Of a stretch of 64,000 bases of DNA, positions 1 to 10,839 are shown in pieces. The stretch is from contig JAFIGU010000056.1 in NCBI GenBank assembly GCA_017849555.1, positions 50,951-114,950 of the forward strand. The letters are read 5' to 3'. A program made the translations under genes and the position numbers. The notes below the pieces were generated by a model. It did no database searches. It was not told the origin of the DNA and was given only the letters and a program-made list of their open reading frames with translations. Every line of letters starts with the position of its first letter. The stretch's first letter is position 1. The DNA is from Sphingomonas sp. (GTDB taxonomy: Bacteria; Pseudomonadota; Alphaproteobacteria; Sphingomonadales; Sphingomonadaceae).

Positions 1-71
1 AGCAGCATGAAATCCAGCACACCGAGCAGCAGCACCGCGTTCGGTACGTAGTGCTTGAAAACCCTGATCAT
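1..71 (-). CDS. N-terminus of XrtA/PEP-CTERM system sugar transferase (partial)
   Basis: Only the first 23 residues lie in the window; they read MIRVFKHYVPNAVLLLGVLD and then FML, running off the left edge. A short basic start, the HYVPN motif and an immediate hydrophobic helix match my recollection of the membrane-bound polyprenyl glycosylphosphotransferases of the XrtA/exosortase EPS cluster (TIGR03013 type), which load the first sugar of an exopolysaccharide onto the lipid carrier. The ATG at 71 has a purine stretch (GGGAAA) just upstream. It diverges from the mannose-1-phosphate guanylyltransferase at 229. The assignment rests on a short N-terminus plus the PEP-CTERM protein elsewhere in the window, so it is tentative. 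Confidence 0.6.
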   Translation of the reverse strand, partial: MIRVFKHYVPNAVLLLGVLDFML

Positions 72-228
72 TTTCCCGGCATCCGATCCCCGGTGTAAGC
101 TTCTCCGACAGGTGATCGCAGCAAATGGCAAAAAAAGGCTGAAGAGCCGTGCCCATAACGAGACGGATCGAATGGTTGCGAGCCGCATTATCCGATAGCA
201 ATAGTGACCGAACCAGGCGGAGAAATGC

Positions 229-1281
229 ATGCCGATTTCCAGGACGATCGTTCCCGTAATCCTGTCAGGCGGAGCGGGGACGCGGCTGTGGCCGATGTCG
301 CGCCCGGAAATGCCCAAACAGATGCTCGCGCTCACCGCGCCCGAGACGATGCTGCAGCTCACCGCGGCGCGGGCGCGCGGCGCGGGCTATGGTGCGCCGA
401 TCGTCGTCGCCAACGCGCGTCATGCCGATATGATCGAGGAACAGCTCGATGCGATCGACATGGCGCCCGCCGCGCTGATCCTCGAACCGGCCGGGCGCAA
501 CACCGCGCCGGCGATCGCGCTTGCCGCGCTGGCGGTGGAGGATCGCGCCGCGCCGCTGCTGGTGATGCCGTCCGATCATGTGATCGCCGATGTCGCCGCC
601 TTCCACCGCGCGATCGCCGCCGCGCTGCCGCTCGTCGACGAGGGGTGGCTGGTGACCTTCGGCATCACCCCGGACGCGCCCGAGACGGGCTATGGCTATA
701 TCCGCGCCGGCGCCGAGATCGCCGAGGGGGTGCATCAGGTCGAGCGTTTCGTCGAGAAGCCCCCGCTCGACGCCGCCAAGGCGATGCTGGCGAGTGGCGA
801 TCATGTGTGGAACGGCGGAATCTTCCTGTTCCGCGCCGACGCCTATCTCGCGGCGTTGGGCGAGTTCGAGCCGGCGATGCTCGATGCGGTGACCCGCGCG
901 ATGGCGGGCGCGCAACGCGAAGCGTGTCGCCTGACCCCCGCCGCCGACGCTTTCGCGCAATCCCCCGATCGCTCGATCGATTATGCCGTGATGGAGCATG
1001 CCGCGCGTGTCGCGGTGGTGCCCGTCTCGATGGGGTGGAACGATGTCGGCAGCTGGGACGCGCTCCACGCGCTGTCCGATCGCGATCATGCCGGCAATGC
1101 GGTGCGCGGCGAGGTGATCGCGCTTGATTCGACCAATTGCCTGGTGCGCAGTGACGGCGCGCGCGTGGCGATGATCGGGGTCAGCGACCTGATCGTCGTC
1201 GCGAGCGGCGACGACATCCTGATCCTGCCGCGCGGGCGCAGTCAGGATGTCCGCCAGTTGCTAGAGGCAATGAAGAGCTAG
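229..1281 (+). CDS. manC: Mannose-1-phosphate guanylyltransferase
   Basis: Makes GDP-mannose from mannose-1-phosphate and GTP in the cytosol, a precursor of exopolysaccharide and LPS sugars. The nucleotidyltransferase signature SGGAGTRLWP followed by KQ lies at about residues 13-26; VMPSDHV and VEKP motifs follow, and WNGGIF lies near residue 195. At 350 residues it has the pyrophosphorylase domain but lacks the C-terminal isomerase half of the roughly 475-residue AlgA/ManC bifunctional enzymes, as in many alphaproteobacteria. The ATG at 229 is preceded by GGCGGAGAAA. It is divergent from the EPS glycosyltransferase at the left edge, which supports a role in polysaccharide precursor supply. 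Confidence 0.88.
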   Translation: MPISRTIVPVILSGGAGTRLWPMSRPEMPKQMLALTAPETMLQLTAARARGAGYGAPIVVANARHADMIEEQLDAIDMAPAALILEPAGRNTAPAIALAALAVEDRAAPLLVMPSDHVIADVAAFHRAIAAALPLVDEGWLVTFGITPDAPETGYGYIRAGAEIAEGVHQVERFVEKPPLDAAKAMLASGDHVWNGGIFLFRADAYLAALGEFEPAMLDAVTRAMAGAQREACRLTPAADAFAQSPDRSIDYAVMEHAARVAVVPVSMGWNDVGSWDALHALSDRDHAGNAVRGEVIALDSTNCLVRSDGARVAMIGVSDLIVVASGDDILILPRGRSQDVRQLLEAMKS

Positions 1282-1343
1282 CGGCAACGCTAGAAGAAAA
1301 TATTCACAGGGTGTTCAATCCGCGATCGTTATGCCACGCGGTG

Positions 1344-1640
1344 ATGAGGATGTGGATCACCGCGTTTCTGCTGCTGCTCGCCGCATCGCCGGCGCTCGCC
1401 GCGCCCGATCCGGGGCGCGAGGCGAGCGCCGCGTGGCAGGCGACGCGTCAGGGCCGCATCCTTCCGCTCAAGGAGATCGAGCGCCGTATCGTCCCGACGA
1501 TGAAGGGCGCGCAATATATCGGCTTCGATCTCGAGCTGCCGAGCGGCGTCTATACGCTAAAATTCCTGCGCGACGGCACGGTGATCTGGGTCGATGTCGA
1601 CGGCCGCACCGGCCAGGTGATCGGGCGCACCGGGCGTTGA
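1344..1640 (+). CDS. PepSY domain periplasmic protein
   Basis: A short secreted protein: MRMWITAFLLLLAASPALA is a good signal peptide with an AxA cleavage site, and the rest is one PepSY-like repeat (IVPTMKGAQYIGFDLE, then YTLKFLRDGTVIWVDVDG and TGQVIGRTGR). Single-repeat PepSY proteins are often encoded in front of PhoPQ-like two-component systems in proteobacteria, and here a response regulator and a histidine kinase follow on the same strand after 67 bases. I chose the ATG at 1344 because it gives a compact signal peptide; a GTG at 1311 in the same frame would add 11 residues. The function is unproven; modulation of the sensor or of periplasmic proteases is an inference. Confidence 0.78.
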   Translation: MRMWITAFLLLLAASPALAAPDPGREASAAWQATRQGRILPLKEIERRIVPTMKGAQYIGFDLELPSGVYTLKFLRDGTVIWVDVDGRTGQVIGRTGR

Positions 1641-1707
1641 CAAGCCGTGGATTTCATCGCGCACGCTTCGGTGATAACCGACCAGATACAACCCAAAGGG
1701 AGAAACC

Positions 1708-2373
1708 ATGCGCGTCCTGATCGTCGAAGACGAGCCGAATCTCGGCCAGCAGCTCAAGAGCACGCTGGAAGGCGCGGGCTATGCCATCGATCTCGCCACC
1801 GACGGCGAGGAGGGACATTTCCTGGGCTCGACAGAAAGTTATGACGCGATCGTGCTCGATCTCGGCCTGCCGGAGATCGACGGGCTGACCGTGCTCGATC
1901 GCTGGCGCAAGGAGGGCAAGACCACCCCGGTGCTGGTGCTCACCGCGCGGGATAGCTGGTCGGACAAGGTCGCCGGGCTCGATGCGGGCGCCGACGATTA
2001 TGTCGCCAAGCCGTTTCAGACCGAGGAATTGATCGCCCGGCTGCGTGCGCTGATCCGCCGCGCGTCGGGCAACGCCTCGTCGGAGCTGACCGCGGGCGAT
2101 GTCCGGCTCGATACGCGCTCGGGCAAGGTGACCCGCGCCGGCGAGCCGGTGGAGCTCACCGCGCCGGAATAGGAATTGCTCAGCTATCTGCTCCAGCACA
2201 CGCGCAAGGTGGTGCGCCGTACCGAGCTGATCGAGCATATCTACGACCAGGATTTCGATCGCGATTCGAACACGATCGAGGTGTTCGTTACGCGCATCCG
2301 CAAGAAATTGGGGCAGGATGTGATCACCACGATCCGCGGCCTCGGCTACAGCCTCGAGGAGCCGACGGCTTAA
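1708..2373 (+). pseudogene. OmpR/PhoP-family response regulator interrupted by in-frame TAG
   Basis: The receiver domain is complete: acidic cluster EDE at residues 8-10, phospho-acceptor D51 in IVLDLGLP, and VAKPFQTEEL with the conserved Lys. The winged-helix domain begins, but codon 155 (2170-2172) is TAG. It falls in the usual LTxxE(F/Y)xLL motif, which reads LTAPE-stop-ELLSYLL. The same frame then continues without a break for 66 codons through the recognition helix (SNTIEVFVTRIRKKLG) to TTIRGLGYSLEE and a natural TAA at 2373. Full length would be 221 residues, normal for the family. The product as written is a receiver without DNA binding. The ATG at 1708 has AAAGGGAGAAA upstream. Its kinase partner at 2388 is intact. 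Confidence 0.9.
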
Positions 2374-2387
2374 GCCGCGCGGGGCCG

Positions 2388-3764
2388 ATGACCGCCGACG
2401 TACAGGAAAGATTTCGCGCGGTTCGCCGCAACGGATCGCTGACGCGGCGGATGATCCTCATCGCGGCGGCGTGGATCCTGCTGCTGCTCGCCGGCGGCGG
2501 GCTGGCGCTCGATCGCGTGCTCGCCAGCGCGGTGACGCGCAATTTCGACGATCAGCTCGAATATGTCCTGCAGTCGCTGCTCGTCTCGGCCGAGATCGGC
2601 CCGGACGGCGAGGTGATCTTCAACCGCGAGCCCGCCGACCAGCGCTTCTTGGAGCCCTATTCGGGGCTTTACTGGCAGGTCTCCGCGCCGGGGCGGGAGC
2701 CGTTTCCGTCGCGGTCGTTATGGGACCGCCAACTCGCGTACGGCGCCAATCACGACGATCGCAGCGTTCACACCTATGATAGCAGCCAGTTCCGCGACGA
2801 GAAACTGCGCGTGGTCGAGCGCGACGTCACGCTGCCGCGCTCCAAGACGCGCTGGCGCTTTCAGGTCGCGCAGAGCCGCAGCGGGCTCGATGCGCAGATC
2901 GACGTGCTGCGCCGGACATTGGTGCGCAGCTTCCTGCTGCTCGGGCTCGGGCTGATCGTGCTGGCGGCGTTGCAGACCTTTTACGGCCTGCTTCCCCTGC
3001 GCAAATTGCGGCTGGAGATCGCCAAGATGCGCGGCGGGCGGATCAACCGTATCTCGGGCGACATGCCGGTCGAGGTCGCGCCGCTGGTCGAGGAACTGAA
3101 CGCGCTCGTCGCGCATAATGAGGTGCAGGCGGAGGAGGCGCGGCGCCACGCCGGCAATCTCGCGCACGCGCTCAAGACCCCGCTGACCGTGATCATGAAC
3201 GCGGCGACCGCCAATGCCGACGATTTGTCCGAAACCGTGGTGCGCGAGGCGCGGACGATGCGGCGGCAGGTCGATCACCATCTCGCACGGGCGCGTGCCG
3301 TCGGCCGGCGCGGATCGGCGCACAGCCGCGCCGAGGTGTGGCCGTCGATCGAATCGGTCGAGCGCGCGGTGCAGCGGCTTTATCCGCATGTCCGCATCGA
3401 CATGGACGGGCGCAAGGATCTTGTCGCACATATCGAACGCCAGGATCTCGACGAGATCATGGGCAATCTGATGGAAAATGCCGCGAAATACGGCGGCGGC
3501 AGCCTGTTCGTGACGGTCGCGGCGCAGGCCGGATTCGTCGAGATACTGGTCGAGGACGACGGCACCGGCATCCCCGAGGAGGAGCGCGTGCGAATCTTCG
3601 ATCGCGGCGCGCGGCTTGATACCGGCAAGCCGGGGACGGGGTTGGGCCTCGCGATCGTGCGCGACGTTGCCGAAATTTACGAAGGCACCGTAACGCTTGA
3701 AGAAAGCGAGGATCTCGGGGGGTTGTTGGTCCGTCTGCGGCTGCCCATGGCGCAGGCCGAATAG
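2388..3764 (+). CDS. Sensor histidine kinase, PhoQ-like
   Basis: An inner-membrane sensor of 458 residues. A basic N-terminus precedes TM1 (about 21-42, MILIAAAWILLLLAGGGLAL), a periplasmic domain of about 130 residues follows, then TM2 (about 182-202, SFLLLGLGLIVLAALQTF). The HisKA motif NLAHALKTPLTV carries the phospho-accepting His near residue 261. The ATPase domain shows the N box NLMENAAKYGGG near residue 358, the G1 box VEDDGTGIP and the G2 box GTGLGLAI. It starts 15 bases after the response regulator stop at 2373, so PepSY, regulator and kinase look like one operon. With the regulator truncated in this sequence, the kinase would lack a DNA-binding partner unless it cross-talks. Confidence 0.92.
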   Translation: MTADVQERFRAVRRNGSLTRRMILIAAAWILLLLAGGGLALDRVLASAVTRNFDDQLEYVLQSLLVSAEIGPDGEVIFNREPADQRFLEPYSGLYWQVSAPGREPFPSRSLWDRQLAYGANHDDRSVHTYDSSQFRDEKLRVVERDVTLPRSKTRWRFQVAQSRSGLDAQIDVLRRTLVRSFLLLGLGLIVLAALQTFYGLLPLRKLRLEIAKMRGGRINRISGDMPVEVAPLVEELNALVAHNEVQAEEARRHAGNLAHALKTPLTVIMNAATANADDLSETVVREARTMRRQVDHHLARARAVGRRGSAHSRAEVWPSIESVERAVQRLYPHVRIDMDGRKDLVAHIERQDLDEIMGNLMENAAKYGGGSLFVTVAAQAGFVEILVEDDGTGIPEEERVRIFDRGARLDTGKPGTGLGLAIVRDVAEIYEGTVTLEESEDLGGLLVRLRLPMAQAE

Positions 3765-3808
3765 CATTCATTGAGTATTCGGTAACCAACACAGGTTACG
3801 ACCGGCGC

Positions 3809-5221
3809 ATGGACCGCGTGCGCCGCAATCGCCTGCTCTTGGTGGGCTTCCTCTATTTCATCCTCGTCGCGACCTCGACCCGGCTGGTCACCGACGAGCA
3901 GGCGCTGGCGTCGATCTGGCCGGCCAATGCGGTGTTTCTGGCGATGCTGCTGCAGCGCGGAAAGCCGCGCTGGGGCGATGTGCTGATTGCCGGCATCTGC
4001 GGCAACGTGCTCGCCAACTTCCTGATCCACGGCACCCTCGTCACGCCCTTCTTCTACAGTTTGATCGACGTGGGCGAGGCGATGCTGGTCGCTGTCGCGC
4101 TGCGCCGGACGATGGATATGGAAGAAATGCTCGGCGCGCCGGAGAATGTCGGCCGGTTCGTCTTATGGGCCGGGGGCATCGCGCCGGCGGTGAGCGGGCT
4201 GGGCGGCGCAGGGATCGCCTGGGCGTTCCTTCACGAAGATTTCCTCGGCTCGCTCCATACCTGGTATCTCAGCGACGCATTGGGGCTGCTGATCTTCACG
4301 CCGTTCTTCACCTCGTTGCTGGCGGGCGAATATCGCCAGTCGTTCCTCGAAAAGAGCCGGCGCGAGCGGATCGAGGCGCTGGCGATCCACCTGCTGGTGC
4401 TGGGCACCGCGATCGGGGTGTTCATGTGGGCACCCCCGGCTATGCTGTTCCTGCTGTTCGCGCCGCTGATGCTGGTGACGTTCAAGCTCGGCCGACTGGG
4501 GACGCAGGTGGCGATCATGATCGTCACGATCACCGGGGTGATCGGCACGCTGGTCTATCCGTCGTCGGCGCTTCACGGGCAATCGACCGCGCAGCATCTG
4601 CACCTGTTGCAATTCTTCCTTGCGCTGATGCTGCTCACCTGCCTGCCGGTGGCGGCGAGCCTGTCGGCGCGCAACCGGCTGACGCGGCGGCTGGCGGACA
4701 GCGAACGCCAGCTTCGCGCGCGCGAGGGCGATCTGATCCGCATGGTCGCGACCGATCCGTTGACCGGGCTGCTCAACCGCGCCGCGTTCAACGAGCAGGT
4801 CGAGGAAATCCACCCGGAAACGCGCGTCGCGATCGCGATGCTCGATGTCGATCGCTTCAAGCAGGTCAACGATCAGTTCGGGCACGATGCCGGGGATCGC
4901 GCCTTGATCCATTTTGCGCGGCTGATCGGCGGCGGGGTGCGGCAGGGCGATATCGTCGCGCGCGCCGGCGGGGACGAGTTCATCATCCTGTTCCCCGATA
5001 CCGGCGAGAGCGACGCCGAGACGGTGTGCCAGCGGCTTGCCGCCACGCTTGCGCGGCAGCCGCTGGCGCTCGACGAGCAGGTCCTGCTCGAATTGCGGAT
5101 GAGCTGCGGCGTCGCGGAACGGCGTGACGGCGAAACGATCGAAGCGGCGATCAGGCGCGCCGATCAGGCGCTCTATGCCGCCAAGGGCGCCGGCCGCGCC
5201 CGCGTGACCCGTGCCGCCTGA
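3809..5221 (+). CDS. MASE1 domain diguanylate cyclase
   Basis: Synthesises cyclic di-GMP from two GTP. The N-terminal 295 or so residues are strongly hydrophobic with about eight helices and the SIWPANAVFLAMLL motif typical of MASE1 sensory membrane domains. The C-terminal GGDEF domain starts at DPLTGLLNRAAF. The catalytic loop is RAGGDEF near residue 389 and is preceded by RQGD, which matches the RxxD inhibitory I-site with correct spacing, so product inhibition is expected. Metal and substrate residues in LDVDRFKQVND are present. There is no PAS or EAL domain. It follows the kinase by 44 bases on the same strand but has no evident functional link to it. The ligand of MASE1 cannot be told from sequence. 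Confidence 0.9.
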   Translation: MDRVRRNRLLLVGFLYFILVATSTRLVTDEQALASIWPANAVFLAMLLQRGKPRWGDVLIAGICGNVLANFLIHGTLVTPFFYSLIDVGEAMLVAVALRRTMDMEEMLGAPENVGRFVLWAGGIAPAVSGLGGAGIAWAFLHEDFLGSLHTWYLSDALGLLIFTPFFTSLLAGEYRQSFLEKSRRERIEALAIHLLVLGTAIGVFMWAPPAMLFLLFAPLMLVTFKLGRLGTQVAIMIVTITGVIGTLVYPSSALHGQSTAQHLHLLQFFLALMLLTCLPVAASLSARNRLTRRLADSERQLRAREGDLIRMVATDPLTGLLNRAAFNEQVEEIHPETRVAIAMLDVDRFKQVNDQFGHDAGDRALIHFARLIGGGVRQGDIVARAGGDEFIILFPDTGESDAETVCQRLAATLARQPLALDEQVLLELRMSCGVAERRDGETIEAAIRRADQALYAAKGAGRARVTRAA

Positions 5222-5237
5222 CGCCGATCACGTCAAC

Positions 5238-6233
5238 TTACGCCGGCTCCGGCGCCTGCATCGCTTCCGCGGCGAGCGCGAACGAGCGTTTACGCGCCTC
5301 GTGGTCGTACATCATGCTGGTCAGCATCACCTCGTCGACCCCAGTGCGCGCGACGAACGCGGCGATCCCGCGCGCCACCTCGTCGCGCGTGCCGATCGCG
5401 GTGCATTGCAGGACGTGATTGAGGATCGCGGCATGCTGCGGCGGCAGGCTTTCGCGATAGCCGGCGATCGGCGGGGGCAGCTGGCGCGGGTTGCCGGTGC
5501 GTAAGGCGACGAACGCCTGCTGCTGCGAACTGGCGAGAAATTCGGCATCCTCGCGCGTGTCGGCGGCGAAGACGTTGAACCCCGCCATCGCATAGGGGCG
5601 GTCGAGCTGGGGCGACGGGCGGAACTCGCGCCGATAGATGGCAAGCGCCTCGTCGAGCGCATCGGGCGCGAAATGCGAGGCAAAGGCATAAGGCAGCCCG
5701 AGCACCGCGGCGAGCTTCGCGCCGAACAGGCTCGATCCCAAAATCCACAGGTCGGGCCGCGCGCCGGCGCCCGGCGTGGCGCTGATCCCGGTGCGTCCGT
5801 CGTCGGCGAAATAGCTCTGCAATTCGAGCACGTCGTTGGGGAAGGCGTTGGGATCGGTATCGAGCGTGCGGCGCAACGCCCGCGCGACGCGCTGGTCCGA
5901 GCCGGGCGCGCGACCAAGCCCGAGATCGATCCGCCCCGGGAACAAGGCGTCGAGCGTGCCGAATTGCTCGGCGATCTGCAGCGGCGCGTGATTGGGCAGC
6001 ATGATCCCGCCCGCGCCGACCCGGATCGTCTCGGTCGCCTGCCCGACATGCGCGATCACCACCGCGGTCGCGGCGGAGGCGATCCCCGGCATGCCGTGAT
6101 GCTCCGCCACCCAATAGCGGCGATAGCCGTGGCGCTCGGCGTGACGCGCGAGATCGGCGGCATTGGCGAGCGATCGCGGCACGTTGCCGCCCTCAACCAC
6201 GGGGACGAGATCGAGCAGGGAGAATGCGGTCAT
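5238..6233 (-). CDS. LLM class flavin-dependent oxidoreductase
   Basis: A 331-residue luciferase-like monooxygenase family protein, expected to fold as an FMN/F420-type TIM barrel. The start [16 protein letters not shown], the motif [12 protein letters not shown], then [29 protein letters not shown] and LWILGSS are the usual landmarks of the group represented by E. coli YhbW. The substrate is unknown. I take the ATG at 6233; an upstream in-frame start at 6269 would add 12 residues without the family pattern. It is convergent with the diguanylate cyclase (16 bases between stops) and divergent from the HAD phosphatase, with a palindromic repeat in the gap. Confidence 0.88.
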   Translation of the reverse strand: MTAFSLLDLVPVVEGGNVPRSLANAADLARHAERHGYRRYWVAEHHGMPGIASAATAVVIAHVGQATETIRVGAGGIMLPNHAPLQIAEQFGTLDALFPGRIDLGLGRAPGSDQRVARALRRTLDTDPNAFPNDVLELQSYFADDGRTGISATPGAGARPDLWILGSSLFGAKLAAVLGLPYAFASHFAPDALDEALAIYRREFRPSPQLDRPYAMAGFNVFAADTREDAEFLASSQQQAFVALRTGNPRQLPPPIAGYRESLPPQHAAILNHVLQCTAIGTRDEVARGIAAFVARTGVDEVMLTSMMYDHEARKRSFALAAEAMQAPEPA

Positions 6234-6286
6234 GGCGCAGGATGTGGCGTGACGCGTTGCAAACTGCAACCTCCCGCCCGCTCAAT

Positions 6287-6315
6287 CGTCATGCCGGGCC
6301 TGACCCGGCATGACG
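6287..6315. repeat. REP-like palindrome (family A)
   Basis: CGTCATGCCGGG and its exact inverse CCCGGCATGACG form 12-bp arms around a 5-base loop. It lies between the divergent LLM oxidoreductase and HAD phosphatase genes and belongs to the same style of GTCA-headed, GGCC-rich palindromes seen at other gaps in the window. Confidence 0.8.
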
Positions 6316-6381
6316 GAAGAAGCGAGCGCAGCGGAAAAAGGCGGTTCCGCTCAATATCGATCGGCCCTAAAGCCCCCGGCG

Positions 6382-7038
6382 ATGCCACCCTCGCTCGCCC
6401 CGATCCGCAACTGGATCTTCGATCTCGACAATACGCTCTATCCGGCGAGCGCCGATCTGTTCGCGCAAATCGACGTCAAGATGACCGCTTATGTCGCCGA
6501 TCTGCTCGGGACCGATCTGGTCGAGGCGCGCCGCATCCAGAAAGCCTATTTCCTCGGCCACGGCACCACGCTCGCCGGGCTGATGAAGGAGCATAAGGTC
6601 GATCCGCTCCATTATCTCGATTTCGTCCACGATATCGAGATGGAGGTGCTGGAGGAGAATCTTCCGCTCGCCGCCGCGATCGCACGGTTGCCGGGGCGCA
6701 AGATCGTCTTCACCAACGGCGACGGCCCCTATGCCCGCCGCGTGCTCGACCGGCTCGGGCTCGGCGCGTCGTTCGAGGCGATCCACGATATTCACGCGAT
6801 GGACCTCGCGCCCAAGCCGGCGCCCTCGGCCTATGCCGGGCTGTGCGCCGCCTTCGGGCTCGATCCCGCGCAATCCTTGTTCGTCGACGATATGGCGCGC
6901 AACCTCGCGCCGGCGAAGGCGATCGGCATGACGACGGTGTGGGTCGACAACGGATCGGAACAGGCCGAGGGCACCGACCGCAGCTTCGTCGACTATACCA
7001 CCCACGATCTGACGCATTGGCTACAGGGAATTTTATGA
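6382..7038 (+). CDS. HAD-family pyrimidine 5'-nucleotidase
   Basis: A 218-residue haloacid-dehalogenase phosphatase. Motif I is FDLDNTLYP (nucleophile and acid Asp), motif II is VFTNGD, the Lys is in [11 protein letters not shown], and motif IV is FVDDMARNL. The form [12 protein letters not shown] with the helical cap [11 protein letters not shown] is typical of the SDT1/PhoP-like pyrimidine 5'-nucleotidase subgroup that sits beside dapD in many alphaproteobacteria. Expected role: removing phosphate from pyrimidine nucleotides or related small substrates. The start is the ATG at 6382, which puts motif I at the usual place. The stop overlaps the dapD start as ATGA, so the two are translationally coupled. 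Confidence 0.9.
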   Translation: MPPSLAPIRNWIFDLDNTLYPASADLFAQIDVKMTAYVADLLGTDLVEARRIQKAYFLGHGTTLAGLMKEHKVDPLHYLDFVHDIEMEVLEENLPLAAAIARLPGRKIVFTNGDGPYARRVLDRLGLGASFEAIHDIHAMDLAPKPAPSAYAGLCAAFGLDPAQSLFVDDMARNLAPAKAIGMTTVWVDNGSEQAEGTDRSFVDYTTHDLTHWLQGIL

Positions 7039-7859
7039 GCAACAGCGAGCTTGAACAGACGATCGACGCCGCCTGGGAGAACCGCGCGGAGGTCGGCGCC
7101 TCTACCGGCGGCGAGGTGCGCGTGGCGGTCGATCGCGCGCTGGCGTTGCTCGATTCGGGCGCGGCGCGCGTCGCCCAGCCCGACGGCAACGGCGGTTGGC
7201 GGGTCAACCAGTGGCTCAAGAAGGCGGTGTTGCTGTCGTTCCGCCTCAACGACAATGTGCTGATCGATAACGGCCCCGGCGCGGGCCATTGGTTCGACAA
7301 GGTGCCGTCGAAATTCTCGGGCTGGACCGAGGGCGAATTCCGCACCGCCGGTTTCCGCGCGGTGCCGGGCAGCATCGTGCGGCGCGGCGCGTTCATCGGC
7401 AAGGGCGCGGTGCTGATGCCGAGCTTCGTCAACATCGGCGCCCATGTCGGCGAGGGGACGATGGTCGATACCTGGGCGACGGTGGGGAGCTGCGCGCAGA
7501 TCGGCAAGAACGTTCATCTCTCGGGCGGCGCCGGGATCGGCGGGGTGCTCGAACCGCTCCAGGCCGACCCGGTGATCATCGGCGACGGCGCGTTCATCGG
7601 CGCGCGGTCCGAAGTGGCCGAGGGCGTGCGCGTCGGCGAAGGCGCGGTGCTGTCGATGGGGGTCTATCTCGGCGCCTCGACCAAGATCATCGACCGCGCG
7701 ACCGGCGAAGTGTTCCGCGGCGAGGTGCCGCCCTATTCGGTGGTCGTGCCGGGTTCGACCGGGGGCGGCGATCTCGGGCTTTATTGCGCGGTGATCGTCA
7801 AGCGCGTCGACGCGCAGACGCGGTCGAAGACCAGCATCAACGAATTGCTGCGGGACTGA
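7035..7859 (+). CDS. dapD: 2,3,4,5-tetrahydropyridine-2,6-dicarboxylate N-succinyltransferase
   Basis: Catalyses succinyl-CoA-dependent acylation of tetrahydrodipicolinate in the succinylase branch of lysine and meso-diaminopimelate synthesis. The 274-residue protein has an N-terminal helical domain ([17 protein letters not shown]), the hinge [15 protein letters not shown], and a left-handed beta helix made of hexapeptide repeats ([20 protein letters not shown] and onward). [15 protein letters not shown] and [16 protein letters not shown] are typical of DapD. The ATG at 7035 overlaps the preceding stop (ATGA) and has CAGGGA upstream. Length matches the family. Confidence 0.97.
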   Translation: MSNSELEQTIDAAWENRAEVGASTGGEVRVAVDRALALLDSGAARVAQPDGNGGWRVNQWLKKAVLLSFRLNDNVLIDNGPGAGHWFDKVPSKFSGWTEGEFRTAGFRAVPGSIVRRGAFIGKGAVLMPSFVNIGAHVGEGTMVDTWATVGSCAQIGKNVHLSGGAGIGGVLEPLQADPVIIGDGAFIGARSEVAEGVRVGEGAVLSMGVYLGASTKIIDRATGEVFRGEVPPYSVVVPGSTGGGDLGLYCAVIVKRVDAQTRSKTSINELLRD

Positions 7860-7869
7860 TTGTAACCCA

Positions 7870-7981
7870 CCGACACCCCGGCCTTGAGCCGGGGTCCATC
7901 GGGGGGAAGCGCGGAGCAAGAGGCTCTGATTGCTGAGTTCGCGGCGCTATGGACCCCGGCTCAGGGCCGGGGTGACGGTGG
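7870..7981. repeat. Paired REP-like elements (family A)
   Basis: Two inverted copies of a CACCCCGGCCTTGAGCCGGG-type element face each other: the first at about 7874-7899, the second (ATGGACCCCGGCTCAGGGCC and onward) at about 7949-7976. Each copy is itself a small hairpin and together they form a larger cruciform. They fill the gap after dapD. They may act as a bidirectional terminator or 3'-end stabiliser, but no U-tract is present. Confidence 0.8.
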
Positions 7982-8095
7982 TTGTATTGGCGCTCACCCG
8001 TCGCCATAATCGCCCGACCTACGAAGGAGTAACCACCGTGTACCACCGGATGAACAACGCCAGCCGCTGTGTCTCGTCCGTCTGCCCGGTGCCTT

Positions 8096-9670
<1,575 letters not shown>

Positions 9671-9730
9671 CCGTCTCGACAATGCAACCTGCGGCTCTTA
9701 TCGCCGCGGGACGATTTCAAGGGGAGTTCG

Positions 9731-10696
9731 ATGCCCAAAGCCAGTCAGGTTCTCGATCGCGTTCTCGTGCTCGAGATGGTCCGTGTCACCGAAGCCGCCG
9801 CGGTCGCCGCGTCGACGTTGGTCGGGCGCGGCGACGAAAAGGCCGCCGATGCCGCCGCGGTCGAGGCGATGCGTGAGGCGCTCAACAGCCTCGACATGGA
9901 CGGCACCGTGGTGATCGGCGAGGGCGAGCGCGACGAAGCGCCGATGCTCTACATCGGCGAGAAGGTCGGCAGCGGCAACGGCCCGAAGATCGACATCGCG
10001 CTCGATCCGCTCGAAGGCACCACGATCTGCGCCAAATCTGGCCCGAACAGCCTCGCCGTGCTGGCGATCGCCGAGGCGGGCGGGCTGCTCAACGCGCCCG
10101 ACGTCTATATGGACAAGCTCGCGATCGGGCCGGGCTATCCCGACAATATCCTCGATCTCGACAAGACGCCGACCGAGAATATTCAGGCGATCGCCGCGGC
10201 AAAGGGGGTCACCCCGCGCGAGATCATGGCCTGCGTGCTCGATCGCCCGCGCCACGAAAAGCTGATCGCCGAGCTGCGCGCGATCGGCTGCGGCGTGGTG
10301 CTGATCGGCGACGGCGACGTTGCCGGCGTGATCGCCACCACCAACCCCGAAACGACGATCGACGTCTATATGGGGTCGGGCGGCGCGCCGGAGGGCGTGC
10401 TGGCCTGTGCGGCGCTGCGCTGCGTCGGCGGGCAGTTCAAGGGCCGCTTGTTGTTCCGCAACGAGGATGAGCGCTCGCGGGCGCGCAAATGGGGCATCAC
10501 CGATCTCGATCGGCAATATGACCTCAAGGATCTCGCCAAGGGCGATTGCATCTTCGCCGCGACCGGGGTGACCGACGGCTCGCTGCTCGAAGGCGTCAAG
10601 CGCCACGGCAGCCGCATGACGACCGAAAGCGTCGTGATGCGCGCCTCGTCCGGCACGGTGCGCTGGGTGAAGGGCGAGCACCGCATCGAGCGGTAA
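9731..10696 (+). CDS. glpX: Class II fructose-1,6-bisphosphatase (GlpX type)
   Basis: Hydrolyses fructose-1,6-bisphosphate to fructose-6-phosphate in gluconeogenesis. The 321-residue protein begins with VLDRVLVLEMVRVTEAAAVA and carries VVIGEGERDEAPMLYIGE and DIALDPLEGT, the metal-binding signatures of the GlpX family (Li-sensitive phosphatase fold). Other landmarks are AIGCGVVLIGDGDVAG and GSGGAPEGVLAC. A strong ribosome site, AAGGGGAG, lies 6 bases before the ATG. It is followed by paired repeats. Confidence 0.95.
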   Translation: MPKASQVLDRVLVLEMVRVTEAAAVAASTLVGRGDEKAADAAAVEAMREALNSLDMDGTVVIGEGERDEAPMLYIGEKVGSGNGPKIDIALDPLEGTTICAKSGPNSLAVLAIAEAGGLLNAPDVYMDKLAIGPGYPDNILDLDKTPTENIQAIAAAKGVTPREIMACVLDRPRHEKLIAELRAIGCGVVLIGDGDVAGVIATTNPETTIDVYMGSGGAPEGVLACAALRCVGGQFKGRLLFRNEDERSRARKWGITDLDRQYDLKDLAKGDCIFAATGVTDGSLLEGVKRHGSRMTTESVVMRASSGTVRWVKGEHRIER

Positions 10697-10729
10697 GCGG
10701 TTCGATTGAGCGTGAATCCATCCCCCCTT

Positions 10730-10827
10730 CGTCATTCCCGCGAAGGCGGGAGTCCATTAATGCTGTCGTCGCGATTTGATCGCCGAGATCCGAGTGAATG
10801 GATTCCCGCCTTCGCGGGAATGACGGG
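10730..10827. repeat. Paired REP-like elements (family B)
   Basis: CGTCATTCCCGCGAAGGCGG at 10730 is met by its near-exact inverse (CCGCCTTCGCGGGAATGACG) ending at 10825, with about 50 bases between. It lies between glpX and the CPBP gene. The same sequence family recurs at 19470, 32278 and 60489. Confidence 0.88.
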
Positions 10828-10839
10828 TGGTTTTTCAAA

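Noticed and set aside
7870-7981. CRISPR-like arrays in repeat-rich gaps
   Set aside because: The repeats are paired inverted elements with no regular spacers and no cas genes nearby.
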